Source of the DNA: Odobenus rosmarus divergens
Lineage: Eukaryota > Chordata > Mammalia > Carnivora > Odobenidae
Reading direction: 5' to 3'
Assembly: GCF_000321225.1 (NCBI RefSeq)
Contig: NW_004451419.1
Coordinates: forward strand, 51,791-115,790
DNA length: 64,000 nt
In this document: positions 37,603 to 48,576 of the stretch, piece by piece
Layout: each line of letters begins with the position of its first letter
How positions within the stretch are numbered: the stretch's first letter is position 1
Notes under the pieces: generated by a model
What the model was told of the DNA's origin: nothing
What the model saw: the letters and a program-made list of their open reading frames with translations, nothing else
Databases searched by the model: none
Program-made: the position numbers and the translations under genes

Positions 37603-38772
37603 CTCTGCAGGCTTATTAGGACAATCCAGGGAGGAGGCATGCCAACGGTTTATAAGATCACCCCTGTCCAAATGCAATTATTGTTATTCTATAACTGGGG
37701 CCTCCAGGAGGCACAGAAAATATTGGGCATCATTGTCAAGAGGCTCTCTCTACTACTTCTGAGGGCCCCTCTATGCCTTCCCATCACACTGGAAACTCAT
37801 TTGTCCTCCATTTCCGTTGTGACTGAGCCTCTTAACTCCCTCCCTGTTGAAAGACATAAGGGCCAATGTGTGAGATTTAACACTCCATTCCCCAAGTCAT
37901 TAGATCCAGCCACATAAAGTGAAATGTTAAACAATTAACTTCTGTGCAGCTCCCAGAGGTGATGTGGCAACAGCACCAGCAACCCTGTCCATAAACCACT
38001 CTTTTGTTCTCTCCTGGAGCCCTGAAACCACTCATCTGTCCCCTGTTGACTCCCCATTTTCAGGACTCCAGGATGGGGTGAGCAGAGGTCAACACCCCAA
38101 GAGAGACACTTAGCCCGGTGAGGGGGAGCCACAGGGAAGATGTTTATAAATGGAAGCAGCAAGGTTCAGTAAAATCTAATCAGCCCTAAAACAAGGTAGG
38201 CTCTTGATGCTTACAAGAACTTCCATTCATGCCGGAACTATCTGGGGGTTCATGCTGTGTGTTGTCACCGCTGCAGACAAGGGCTGCCCTCCAGAGTCCA
38301 CGGGCTGCCACGGATACGGTAGACAAATAATTCGGTACAAGAGGGACTGACACCCAGGGAGAGGGCAGGAAGTCCTGACCACATATGGGATGCCCTGAGC
38401 TAGGGTTTGAGTAAGCGCCCCAAGAAAGAAGCTGAGATGCTCTGTGGTGAGCAGGACTTTGCTACGGGAAGCAGAGATGTGGGAAAGAACATTGCAGGCA
38501 AAACGACAGTGTAGCCGTCCTCTGGCTGGATGGCCCTCGGTGTGTATGTGTAGTCCCTGAACTCCCTCGTGGATTTTATTGCTACTTGACATCATCTTGT
38601 ACATCACAGGGGCTCAAAAGACCTCTCTTGAAGTGAAATGGATGGTCCAGGCATGCTCCTTTTGCTCCTCCCCGATCGGCTATTCAGGGAGAGACTCTGA
38701 CCTGGGGAGCAGGGGCATATAGCACATAGTTCTCCTACAGAATCGTAAGACAACCATCAAAATCAAGCAATG
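37603..38772. other. Intergenic stretch, unique
   Basis: No repeat or gene was recognised. Confidence 0.45.
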
Positions 38773-38943
38773 GGGGCGCCTGGGTGTCTCCATCAGCTAA
38801 GCGTCTGTCTTCAACTCCAATCATGATCCCAGGGGATTGAGCCCCGCATCAGGGCTCCCTGTTCAGGGGAGAGTCTGCTTCTCCCTCTGCCCTTCACCCC
38901 GCTCGTGCTCTCTCTCTCAAATAAATAAATAAAATCTTTTTTA
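38773..38943 (+). mobile_element. CAN-SINE
   Basis: Diverged copy with a perfect 14-base duplication AAAATCAAGCAATG at 38759-38772 and 38944-38957. Confidence 0.95.
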
Positions 38944-39463
38944 AAAATCAAGCAATGAACATCGATGTATCAACATCATCAATTAATCCTCGGACCCCAA
39001 TTAAGTTTCACCAATTATGCCAATAAAATCCTTTATAATAAAAGGACATAATTCAGAACCAGGACATATTTAGGTGCCAACATTTCCTCAGTGTCTTCCA
39101 GTCTGAATGGTTCCTCGGTCTTTCTTTGGCTCTTAAGATCAGGACACTTTTGACAAGTACTGGCCGAATAGTTTGTAGAATTTTGCTCAGTTTGGATCTG
39201 TCCAGTTAGGTCATTCAGTTAGATTGTCCATGGCACACCCACCACCACAGACCAATAAGCTGCCCCCAGGTGAGCTTTGTGCTTACTAAAAGTAGCTGTT
39301 TGCTCCCAAACCTGTTTGTGTCCTTTGTACTTGCCATTATAATTACATATTTTAGATAAAAAGTGGACAGGATAAAATAGGAGGGGAAAAGGAAGTTGTA
39401 TCTATGAAAAGTGAAGTGTTTGGGAAAGCCCTAAGAAAATCAACTTTCTAAATAGGAACTGAT

Positions 39464-39605
39464 GGGGTGCCTGGGTGGCTCAGTCTGTTGAGCATCTGCC
39501 TTGGGCTCAGGTCATGATCTCAGGGTCCTGGGATCGAGTCCCATGCCTCTGCAGCTCCCTCTGCTTGTGCTCATTCTCTCTCTCTCTGTCAAATAAATAA
39601 AATCT
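39464..39605 (+). mobile_element. CAN-SINE with internal deletion
   Basis: The head and tail are present but the middle is shortened, giving about 142 bases. The duplication CTAAATAGGAACTGAT / CTAAATAGAAACTGAT is at 39448-39463 and 39606-39621. Confidence 0.95.
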
Positions 39606-40029
39606 CTAAATAGAAACTGATAAGGAATTAGTTATAGAGGTAGACACTGTAAAACATAGGGCAGCGGCGGCCATTAAAATCGGGAAGGGTCCTATATTCT
39701 GCTCTGCAAGTGTCTTTAAATTCTCATTACACTGAAGTAAGCCAAAAGAGATAATCATCTGATCTGTACAGGAAAGATGAGAGGAGACCTGAATCAATTA
39801 ACCCCTCATCGATTAATTAACCCAATATTAATTAATTATGTAGGTTACTCAATTGACCTAATATTAATTAACCCAATATTAATATTGGAAAATTAGTGTA
39901 CAGAATACAAATTAACATACAGAACACCGGTGCGGGTACGTTAATATAAAAGAGAAAATATTCTAGGATATAAAATCTGTTTTTCTGCTTTCACCAACTT
40001 TCCCAGTTAATCTCCCCAGACACTAGTCA
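39606..40029. other. AT-rich block with TTAATTAA and AATATT repeats
   Basis: The core 39785-39905 is built of repeated TTAATTAA and CCAATATT elements with a perfect 16-base palindrome. See the findings. Confidence 0.6.
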
Positions 40030-40039
40030 ATGGGAAAAT

Positions 40040-40945
40040 CATATCATGATCCATATCATAGGTCATCAGGGAAACGCAAATTAAAACAAGACACCACCAC
40101 GCACCTAGGAGAATGGCCAAGATCGGGAACACAGACAACACCAGATGCTGCCAAGGATGTGAAACAACAGGAGCTCTCACTCAGGGCTGGTGGGGATGCA
40201 AAATGGGACAGCCCCAGTGGGAGACAGTTCGGCAGTTTCTTAGAACACAAAACATCCTCTCACCGTATGATCCCCAGCAATTGTTGTCCTTGGTATTTAC
40301 CCACAGAAGTGGAACACTTCTGTCCACACAAACACCTGCATACAGATGTTTAAAGCAGCTTTATTCACTGTTGCCCAAATCTGGAAGCAATCGAGATAAA
40401 TAAACTGCAGTCCATCCACACAAGGGAATATTCAGGGCGAAAAAGAAATGAGCTATCAAGCCACGAAAGACATGGAGGAAACTTCAATGCATATGACGAA
40501 GTGAAAGAAGCTGATCTGAAAAGGCAACATACCGTAGGATTCCCACATACGACATTCTGGAAAAGACAAAACTACCGAGACAGTAAAAAGATCAGGTTGC
40601 CCTGGGTTGGGAGGGGATGGGAAGGATGAACAGGCAGAGCATAGAAGACATTTAGAGCAGTGAAAATACTCAGCATGATACTGTGATGGTGGATACCTGT
40701 CCTGATGCATCTGTCCAGACCCACAGAACGCACAACACCGAGAGTGAACCCGGATGTAAACTATGGACTCTGGGTGATGATGATGTGTCCGTGTAGGTCC
40801 ATCGATTACAACAAGCATTCCACTCTGGGGGGATGCTGATAAAGGGGGAAGCTGTGCCCGGGGGGTGGGCAGGGCGTATATGGGAAATCTCTGTAGCTTC
40901 CTCTCAATTTTGCTGTGAACTTAAAGCTGCTCTAAAAAATTAAAT
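40040..40945 (+). mobile_element. LINE-1 3' end (ORF2 end and 3' UTR)
   Basis: It contains 'GGGAAACGCAAATTAAAACA', 'TTTAAAGCAGCTTTATTCAC' and 'CTCAATTTTGCTGTGAACTT', then an A-rich tail. Its last 285 bases match the family of the fragment at 1376-1700. No intact reading frame remains. Confidence 0.85.
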
Positions 40946-41054
40946 AAATAAAATCTTTAAAATTAAAAAAGAAATGATAGCAGACTAGCATCTCAGCTGT
41001 ACCTGAGGACATGTCCAAAGTGGACACTAGGAATGTTATTTGGCCTTAAAAAAG

Positions 41055-41355
41055 TAGGAAACTCTGACCCGGGCTACCATGAGGATGACCCCTGAGGACA
41101 CTATGCTAAGCTGAGACAAACACTCCACCTAGAGTAGTCAGAATCAGAGAGACAGAAAGTAAAAGGGGGTCTCCCAGCCTGGGGGGAAGGGGGCTGGGGA
41201 GCTAGAGTTTCAGTTTGGGCGGATGAAAAGAGTCCTGGAGATGGATGGGGGCGTTGGTTGTACAACAATGCAAATGTGTTTAATGCCACTGAACTCTACA
41301 CTTCAAAATAGTTAAGATGGTAAATCTTATGGTATGTGCATTTTAACACAATAAT
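41055..41355 (+). mobile_element. LINE-1 3' end fragment
   Basis: The pattern 'GGATGGGGGCGTTGGTTGTA' and 'TGCCACTGAACTCTACACTT' ends in 'AAATCTTATGGTATGTGCAT', an L1 3' end. Confidence 0.8.
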
Positions 41356-41899
41356 AATGCTAGTCAAATATCTAGACCAGCGCAAGGCAAAAACTGAGAT
41401 GATTTCTACCTGCATTGTTTATGGCTGGAAGATAGAAAGCAGATTATAACTTCAGTAAAGCAGGTGCACGAAGAGGTAGCTTTTAAGTGAATCCCACAAA
41501 AAGAAAAGGAGGGGAAAGAAAGGTCTGGAACAATGAACTAATCCTAACACACATGACGCTTGCAGGACGGTGCCTGGCCCCCAGTAAGCACTTGCCAGTG
41601 ATGATGATAACTATCCCACCGTAAGAGGGAGTCGTGGGGAAGCATGTCCACTCGCGCAGGCAGGACACCTGGCCAGCTGTGCTCCGGGGGGGCCGTTTGC
41701 CCCACTACAGTCTCGAAGCAGCGGGGAAGGCTCCAGATGGGACATTCCGGAAGGGCCAGCACTGGTGGCCCCAGAGGAATCTGCTCCCCGCCATCCCTCT
41801 GGAGCCCATGGGCTAATTTGGCAGCTGCACCCCCAGACAACCGAACTGTTCTCAAAGAGAATGGAGACACCTTTGTCAGAGAGACTGTGGAGGACCTTA

Positions 41900-42145
41900 A
41901 GGAGGCAAAGAATAAAAATGCTGAAAGAAGCCAGTCACCAAAGACTACATATTCTATGCTTCCATTTATAGGGAGAGGAATCTATATGGAAAGAAAGTAG
42001 GTTGCCGGGGCGGAGGGCGGGTGGTGGCAGAGAAACCTAAAGGGTGGGAGGTTTTTTTGGGGTGGGGGGAGATGAACAGTTCTAAAATCGACTGTGATTA
42101 TGAGTGAATTGTATGGTATGAGAAGCGCAGCTCAGTAAAGCTGAT
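41900..42145 (+). mobile_element. LINE-1 3' end fragment
   Basis: It has 'CTGAAAGAAGCCAGTCACCA', 'TTCTATGCTTCCATTTATAG' and a G-rich centre, ending 'AGCTCAGTAAAGCTGATAT'. Confidence 0.75.
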
Positions 42146-42154
42146 ATTAACAAC

Positions 42155-42290
42155 AGGAGCGCCTGGCTGGCTCAGTGGGCAGAGCATGAGACTGTTGATC
42201 TCGGGGTTGTGAGTTTGAGCCCCATATTGGGCGTAGAGATTTCTAAAATAAACAAATAAACTTTAAAACACACACACACACACACACACC
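42155..42290 (+). mobile_element. tRNA-Lys SINE with near-intact tRNA head
   Basis: Positions 42161-42233 are 73 bases that fold like tRNA-Lys (GCCTGGCTGGCTCAGTGGGC to TTGGGCG), followed by 'TAGAGATTTCTAAAATAAAC' and a CA microsatellite. This is a simpler subfamily than the other copies here and lacks the CT-rich middle. The anticodon loop reads CTGTTGA. Confidence 0.85.
42269..42289 (+). repeat. (CA)n microsatellite
   Basis: About ten CA units grown from the SINE tail. Confidence 0.9.
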
Positions 42291-43169
42291 TGACAGTCTT
42301 CTTAAAAACAGCAGCAAACAAGAGAAAGCTGCATTGGCTCTAAACTTCCTCCTCGGGTTCCTCTAAGAACGCCAGAGCCAACACCATCCCTCTAAGGGCT
42401 GTGCTCGTTTCACAACAATTCATTAAAGAGCGTTTCCTCAATGCCAGGAAAAGACCCTTTGATGTCCATCCCTAGCCCTCCTTGGAATTCATATCTAGTT
42501 AGAGGAGAGGAATGCATAGTAAAGGCTCCGCTTTCTTGCCTAGCCGGGCACCCTTGCTAATTTCCTTGTCTCCACGTTACTATGGCAACAGAAAGCTTCC
42601 ACCGAGAGCTTCTGGGGCGTGTCCAAAGGGACCGCAATCTGGACCCAGGGTGGTTGCAGCCCCGCTGCCGGGTAGCTCCCGGGCGCTGGCTGCCCCAGTG
42701 GTGGGTGGGACAGCCCATGATCCCGTGAAGCAGGGAAATCGGAGAAGGGGAAGGAGGCAGACAGGGGATCCTGTAGGTCCGCACACCAGGCTGGTCTAGT
42801 GGCCACCCTGAGTCACCATCACCATGCAGGAAGACGAAAGGGTGTTAGGCACATCTTTTAGAGGCTGTGATCTAAAATGGCATCTTGAGCTCCTAAGCTG
42901 GTCTCCATTGTCGGCATGACCATATTTTTAAGTAGGAGGAGGCAGCTTCTCTGGCCAATGAGAGTAACACAGCTGGAAAGCTTTCATGAAACATCTGGGG
43001 GAAAGGCAGTGGGCAACTGGGAGCCCAGTGTTGTGGCAGCTGAGTCTCACACCTGCAGAAGCTTCCTACCCCCGCAAGACTTGGCCAAAGGGCCCTGAAG
43101 TCCATGCTGTTGGGCTGTCGGACGGAACCACTGGGATTGAGGAGGGGCAGGTGCAGTGGGTGCTGGATA
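42291..43169. other. Intergenic stretch, locally GC-rich
   Basis: A GC-rich patch at about 42590-42790 has some CG dinucleotides but no promoter elements that I recognise. No gene was found. Confidence 0.45.
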
Positions 43170-43680
43170 AGCAGCCTCCAAGATGGCCCCTAATGATTTT
43201 CACCTCCGGCTGAAGTTTAGGCAGTCCCCTTCCACACTGTACCTAGGTTGCTCTGTGTTGTGACCCATACAGTTCAGACAGTATGTGACTTCCAAAGCTA
43301 TGTCGTAAAGGACATCATGCTCTCGGATCACTCATACTGGGGGAAGCCGCCATGTTGGGAGGGCACCCAGACATCCCTAAGGAGGGACCCACATGGAGAA
43401 AAACTGAAGCCCCTGCCCACCAGCCAGCACCAACCCGCCAGCCGCCTAAGCGAGCCACCTTGGAAATGGCTCCTCAGCCCAGTCAAGCCTTCAGGTGACA
43501 GTAGCCCCAGCCAACATGGTGACTGCAATCTTGAGAGAGATCCTCAGTCAGAACTATCCCACTAAGCTGCTCCTGGATTCTTGACACACACAAACTATGT
43601 AAAATAATACATTTGTATTGTGTTAAGCTGCTAAATTTGGGCACTATTTGTTACACAGCAGTGGATAATTGATACAGAGT
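43170..43680 (+). mobile_element. Ancient LTR-like repeat
   Basis: It shares 'GAGCCACCTTGGAAATGG' with the copy at 9141-9545 and ends with 'TTGTGTTAAGCTGCTAAATT' and 'TTGTTACACAGCAGTGGATA', typical of old MaLR-like LTRs. Confidence 0.6.
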
Positions 43681-43756
43681 AGATCCAGCTGCCCCCTAGG
43701 ATAGCCAGAAATTGTCTTGAGAAGAAAAGATGGTTTTATTAAGATTTTCCCTCCTT

Positions 43757-43948
43757 GGGGCGCCTGGGTGGCTCAGTCATTAAGCATCTGCCTTCAGCTC
43801 AGGTCATGATCCCAGGGTCCTGGGATGGAGTACCGCATCAGGCTCCTTGCTCAGCAGGAAGCCTGCTTCTCTCTCTGCCTGCCACTCCCCCTGCTTATTC
43901 TCTCTCTCTCTCTCTGACAAATAAATACAATCTTTCAAAAAAAAATTT
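43757..43948 (+). mobile_element. CAN-SINE
   Basis: Complete copy with flanks 'TTTTCCCTCCTT' and 'TTTTCTCTCCTT' as an imperfect duplication. Confidence 0.95.
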
Positions 43949-44129
43949 TTTTCTCTCCTTGCTCCCCATGCCCCTCCCCAAAGTAGTTCTACAAAAGAAA
44001 GTGATGTGTTGGTGAACAGAGTCTACAGATTTGGATTTGTGTCCAGGCTCTGCCCTTGCCCTCTATCCACCTTCAGTTTCTCCACCTGTAAAACTAAAGA
44101 GCTAAAGCATAACCTGTCAGTCCGGAAAT

Positions 44130-44360
44130 CATAGGGTCTGAGAGTGGTTAAAACCCTAAGTTTCAACTCAGGAAGACTAGTTGTGAACCCTGGCTCTGCC
44201 ACCTGCTTGCTGTGTGACTCAAGCTAATTACTTAACTTCACTGAGCCTCAGTTTCACCTTCTGTAAAGTGGGTGTAGTGACCTGTACTTTATGGCATTGT
44301 TACAAAAATCCAATAAAACAATACACATAAATTACTTAGTACACAGTAAGTGCTTAAAAA
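44130..44360 (+). mobile_element. MIR, near full length
   Basis: Complete order: 'GAGAGTGGTTAAAACCCTAA', 'TTGTGAACCCTGGCTCTGCC', 'GAGCCTCAGTTTCACCTTCT' and 'AGTACACAGTAAGTGCTTAA'. A second degraded MIR lies just before it (44020-44100). Confidence 0.9.
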
Positions 44361-44614
44361 GTGGTCATCACCACTACCAGTAATGAGATAGTGGGACAGG
44401 TACAATTATTTCCCCTTATAGTCAAGATACAGGAGGATCAGAAAGATTGGAGGACTTTACTGGTCTAGAGTAGGCCCAGGTATGGATGTTTTTTTAAAAA
44501 GCTCCCCAGGTGATTGATTCTTTGAGAAACTCTGCCCTAGAGAAACTTCCACACGCATGCCAAAAAATCATACAAGAATTTCACTGCCATGTGTTTGTAA
44601 TAGAAAAGGACTTG

Positions 44615-44768
44615 ATTTTGGCTCAGGTCATGATCTCAGGGTCATGGGATCGAGCTCCCCACTTAGCATGGAGTCCGCTTGAGATTCTCTCCCTCTCCCT
44701 CTGCCCCTCCACTTGTGTTCTCTGTCTCTAAAATAAATAAATAAATAAATAAATAAATAAGTTTAAAA
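44615..44768 (+). mobile_element. CAN-SINE, 5'-truncated
   Basis: It starts at 'TTTTGGCTCAGGTCATGATC' and ends with a long AAAT-repeat tail (44730-44760). Confidence 0.9.
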
Positions 44769-44799
44769 AAATAGATTATATTACCAATGCCCTGAAACC

Positions 44800-45150
44800 T
44801 TAGTCATTCTCTCCCCTGTCACTTTCCCTTCCTTCCCTCCCAGAGATAATCACCATCTTGAATTTGTTGCTTATTACATCCATACCATGGCCTCTTGTTT
44901 TTAACCATACATATATACTCCTAAATAATATATAGTGATGTTCTGCATGCTTTTACATGTTATACATACATTGTGTATCCTCCCGCTTTTTTTTTTTTTT
45001 TTGGTTTGGCATTATATTTTTAGAGAGTTATATTCATGTTGATACAGTTACTTCTGGCTCAGTAATCCTACACTGCTGTGTCATATTCCACTTACAATTT
45101 ATTTCCCATTTACCTGTTGATAGGTATTTGGATCATTTCTAGTCCTTTTC
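44800..45150 (-). mobile_element. LINE-1 fragment, antisense
   Basis: 'GCTGTGTCATATTCCACTTA' and 'TTGATAGGTATTTGGATCAT' are the antisense of the L1 3' region. A T-run interrupts it. Confidence 0.65.
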
Positions 45151-45157
45151 TTTTTTT

Positions 45158-45341
45158 TTCCTTTTTAAAGATTTTATTTGTTCATTTGAGAGAAAGAGAG
45201 AGAGAGAGCACAAGCAGGGGGAGAGGCAGAGGGAGAAGCAGACTCCCCGCTGAGCCGGGAGCAGGATGTGGGACTCGATCCAAGAACCTGGAGATCATGC
45301 CCTGAGCTGAAGGCAGACGCTTAACGGAGTGAGTCACCCAA
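45158..45341 (-). mobile_element. CAN-SINE, lacking the first bases of the head
   Basis: Antisense copy from the AGATTTTATTTG tail to 'GAGTGAGTCACCCA'; the final bases of the head are missing. Confidence 0.93.
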
Positions 45342-45344
45342 TAT

Positions 45345-45700
45345 GATATTTCTTAAACTGGGGGGCAGGCACACAGGTACCCATTTTATTATCTATGCCT
45401 TCTGGATGTCTGAAATACTTCATAATTTAAAAATAGACGTGCATAAAAAATATCTAGTATAACTGTGCATGGGAATTTTTTTCTTATTGTTTACTTGTGC
45501 CTTCTTATTATATCTGTGATCCCATTTTGCTTTTAGGAAATAAAATAGTTGTAATTACACTGTAAGATGACAGACAGTAACTGCACTCTCTGTGGTGACC
45601 ACTGAGCGATGTCCAGAATTGTCAAATCCCTCTGTCGTGCACCCAAAACTTACATAATATTTTATGCCAACCATACTTCAATTTAAAAAAAAAAGAAATA
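45345..45700 (+). mobile_element. LINE-1 3' end fragments
   Basis: The pieces 'TATGCCTTCTGGATGTCTGA' and 'TGAGCGATGTCCAGAATTGT' through 'CCAACCATACTTCAATTTAA' plus A-tail are L1 3' ends, separated by about 100 bases. Confidence 0.65.
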
Positions 45701-47047
45701 AAGTAGTTGGTTATTTTGACTATTTAACAAGAAAAGAAGCAGTTATGTTTAATTTTTTTGAAAGTAAGAAAAATCACTTCCCCACGTGATTTGCTTTGGA
45801 AACAACAGTTATTTGCATGTCTGAGATCATTCTGAATCCAGAGCAGGAGCCCTGGGCCCAAGGACACCTCCAGGTCAGTGTTCCCCCAAACCCCGCCTCT
45901 TGGGGATGCCCCAGGCCCTGGGGCCTGACCCCACTGGGTATACAAACTGAAGATGTCAGTAGTCAGGGAGAAGGACTGCGGGGGTGCTGGGAGGGGCGCG
46001 GGCCTCTTTGACAGCAGCTCTAAGATAGAAGGAGAAAAAAAAAAAAATACAAGCCCGCTGGGAAATTAGATGCACCTGGGAGTAGGGAGGAGGGGACCAG
46101 TATGGTGCATTTTCTTTTACGTGAAGTTGCGTCATTCCGGAGCCATTTCAAGGCAATAGAACCTCCAGTTGGGGAGTTTTGTGTTTCTTAAGCAAATAGA
46201 ATCCGACTCTGCCAGCAAGCAGCGCTTGACTGCTGTTTCTTAAAGATGTACAAAGGGGTTGTTTGGTTTGGTTTGGTTTTGCATAATGGACACATTTCCC
46301 AAGCAGCCACTTTCCAGGTTGTCAAGTGTCAAGGTAAGCTTTTAGAGAACTCCTCCGTGGGCCGCGAGGAGGCCATTTCCACCCAATACGGAATGCTTAA
46401 GGTGGGGCAAGCCAACTTTTGACTATCGCTTCAAGGACCAAAGTATTTTGTGCATTCAACGCAGCTGAACGCAGACGAGAAAATTGAGATCTCCTGACAA
46501 AGAGAGTGTATGGGGAAGTGATGCCCGGTGAATTACTGCCCCCTGGTGGCCATAGGCAGTGGTGCGATCATCTGCCGAGAGAGGCATTTGTGATGCTCCT
46601 TCCTGTGTTCCCCGCCACCACCTCCGGCCCCTTTTAAAAGCCTAAAACAGGGATTACGATCTGGCAGCCCTCCGTAGCCAGTGGGCAGATACAACAACTG
46701 TTTAAAAATCTGGAGAGTTTGCTTAAAAATCTAGGCCTGACATTTCTTTTGAAAAATTAGAAAATCTGCCAACTTTTGGACATAATACATTTTTTTTTGT
46801 TTGTTTACAAAATAAATGTGGGCTAGAGCTTAGAAGCTGCTGCCCACTTTGGATAAGGCAGGTACTGTCACCTTCTCCACACTCCCCACCTCCCCCTGTT
46901 GTCTCATGCCCAGGTAGGTTTAACTCGTAGATTGTTCTTGTGTAGCTTCTGGGTTTGCTACCTATCATTCTAAGCTCATTGAAGAGGTGACACTGGCTGG
47001 CACCTCGGAATGTGGAAAGTGGATGCTGCCTTTATTTTAATTCTTTT
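45701..47047. other. Intergenic unique DNA with the CTCF-like motif
   Basis: No interspersed repeat was recognised between 45.75 and 47.04 kb, unusual for this window. The CTCF-like motif lies at 46535-46553. No coding signal. Confidence 0.5.
46535..46553 (-). promoter_or_regulatory. CTCF-like motif
   Basis: The minus strand reads TGGCCACCAGGGGGCAGTA. From memory, the CTCF consensus is TGGCCACCAGGGGGCGCTA, so 17 of 19 positions agree, including the whole central core. It lies in unique DNA about 1.8 kb before the FICD CpG island. Occupancy is not known from sequence. Confidence 0.65.
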
Positions 47048-47217
47048 CTATTTTTTTAAGATTTTATTTATTTGAGAGAAACAGCGAGTGAGCACGAGCA
47101 GGGGTGAGGGGCAGAGGGAGAGCAGGAAGCCTGACGCCAGGCTCGATCCCAGCACTCTGGGATCGTGACCTGAGCTGAAAGGCAGATGCTTAACCGACTG
47201 AGCCACCCAGGTGCCCC
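47048..47217 (-). mobile_element. CAN-SINE
   Basis: Antisense copy ending 'GAGCCACCCAGGTGCCCC'. Confidence 0.95.
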
Positions 47218-47639
47218 CGGATGGTACCTTTATAAGCAGATGATGACGTCACCTTATGCCTGGGAAGGGCAGAAGTCCACAAGCCCCAGGATAGCCAGTT
47301 CAAGTGGGGTAAGTGACCTGCTCCAGGACACACAGCTTGGGGAACGGTTACTAGATACAAACAGGAAGCACAGCCAGAGCTGTTTGGTCCTGCACCTTGC
47401 AATGCCCCCACCCCCGTCCCCATGGTGTCTTTTATGACAGCACACTCCTGGCTGTAGGTCAGTGGCTTCCCTAAACTGGAAGCAGACTGAGACATATGAA
47501 AGGACATGGAGTCATTCCCCAGTGACTGGAGCCACCTGTAGCTCTGACAGTTTATTCTGTGAATAACAAAACAGCAATGACTTTGTGTCTTGTCTAGGAA
47601 TAACTGCAACAGGAGATACGTATCAAATGTTTGCTTTGT

Positions 47640-47860
47640 GCCAGACATGTAGGTTCTCACTTCCCCCTCACACAAAATCCCATGAGGAGGTAGTGTCACT
47701 GCACTGTCCCCGTTTTACAGAAAAGCAGACGGCACCAGTGACATCAAGTCACTTGCTAAATGTAACTCCGTTTTCAAGTGGCTGAGCTGGTACTAGAACC
47801 CAGGGCTGTGTGGCTCCAGTGGTGACACCCACAACCACTGCCTGATAGCGGCTCCCAAGG
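47640..47860 (-). mobile_element. MIR, antisense
   Basis: 'CCCGTTTTACAGAAAAGCAG', 'AAGTCACTTGCTAAATGTAA' and 'GGTACTAGAACCCAGGGCTG' follow the antisense MIR order. Confidence 0.8.
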
Positions 47861-47944
47861 GGAGTGTGTGTCGGGGAGGAGGTCAGATCTTGAAGAGTCG
47901 GGCCTTCCGCAGATCCTGAACTTGAGGCCAAAGGCGAAGTCGGC

Positions 47945-48080
47945 TGTTTGTCCCCATTTTACAAATGGAAAAACTGAGGCTTGGAATAACACCCAAGGTC
48001 ACACAGAGCTTAGGTGACAAAGTCCACATTGAAGCCCGGGTCTCTCTGCCTCCAGAATCAATAGGGCTAACATCTTAACG
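47945..48080 (-). mobile_element. MIR, antisense
   Basis: 'CCCCATTTTACAAATGGAAA' with 'CCAAGGTCACACAGAGCTTA' and 'TTGAAGCCCGGGTCTCTCTG'. Confidence 0.85.
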
Positions 48081-48557
48081 CTTAGCATTCCTGGATGTTG
48101 CATTTCAGTATTTGTGAAAGAGGTTGGAGGTTTCAGCTCTCTGCTTCAGGGAAAAATCCCAGTCTCTCTGGGAAGATAATAAACCAGCCAGTTCCTTCTC
48201 GAGTGGATGCAAATTAAAAAGTTTGGGAGGAAAGGGAAAGAGAGGTGAGAAAGAGGGGTAAGGGTCAACCCTGGTATCAGAGAGTCAGGACTAAGGAGCT
48301 CTGAAGTCAGACTAACAGGGTGCGGAGCATCCTCATTTTCCACCTAAGGAAACGGAGGGCCAGGAGAGTGGCCCCCAGACGAGCAGAGGGACAGCACCTC
48401 ACGGCAAGCGGAACTGCGAGTTTCCGGTCGCGGAACCGCTGGAGCCCCCAAATCGCCGCCGCGCTGGTTTTCCGCCCGCTACTCCCGCCCGTCGCCGGGC
48501 CCCGCCCCTCCGGTTGCCTATTGGCTGCTGCGGGCACGAGACCAACACAGGAGCCAG

Positions 48558-48576
48558 CCAATGGGGGTGACCCACG
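48558..48576 (+). promoter_or_regulatory. ER-stress response element (ERSE), exact CCAAT-N9-CCACG
   Basis: The sequence reads CCAAT, nine bases (GGGGGTGAC), then CCACG. This is an exact match to the ERSE consensus bound by NF-Y together with ATF6 or XBP1. It lies within the FICD CpG island. FICD is known as a gene induced by the unfolded protein response, so the site is a good candidate for the element responsible. Confidence 0.8.

Noticed and set aside
40040..40945. Possible active LINE-1
   Set aside because: Only the degraded 3' end is present and no intact reading frame remains.
42161..42233. Functional tRNA gene
   Set aside because: It is the head of a SINE with SINE sequence following, and its anticodon loop differs from the lysine parent; kept as a repeat and as a curiosity.
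47190..47699. 169-codon open frame on the minus strand
   Set aside because: It runs into a CAN-SINE and an antisense MIR, and the product shows no family resemblance.
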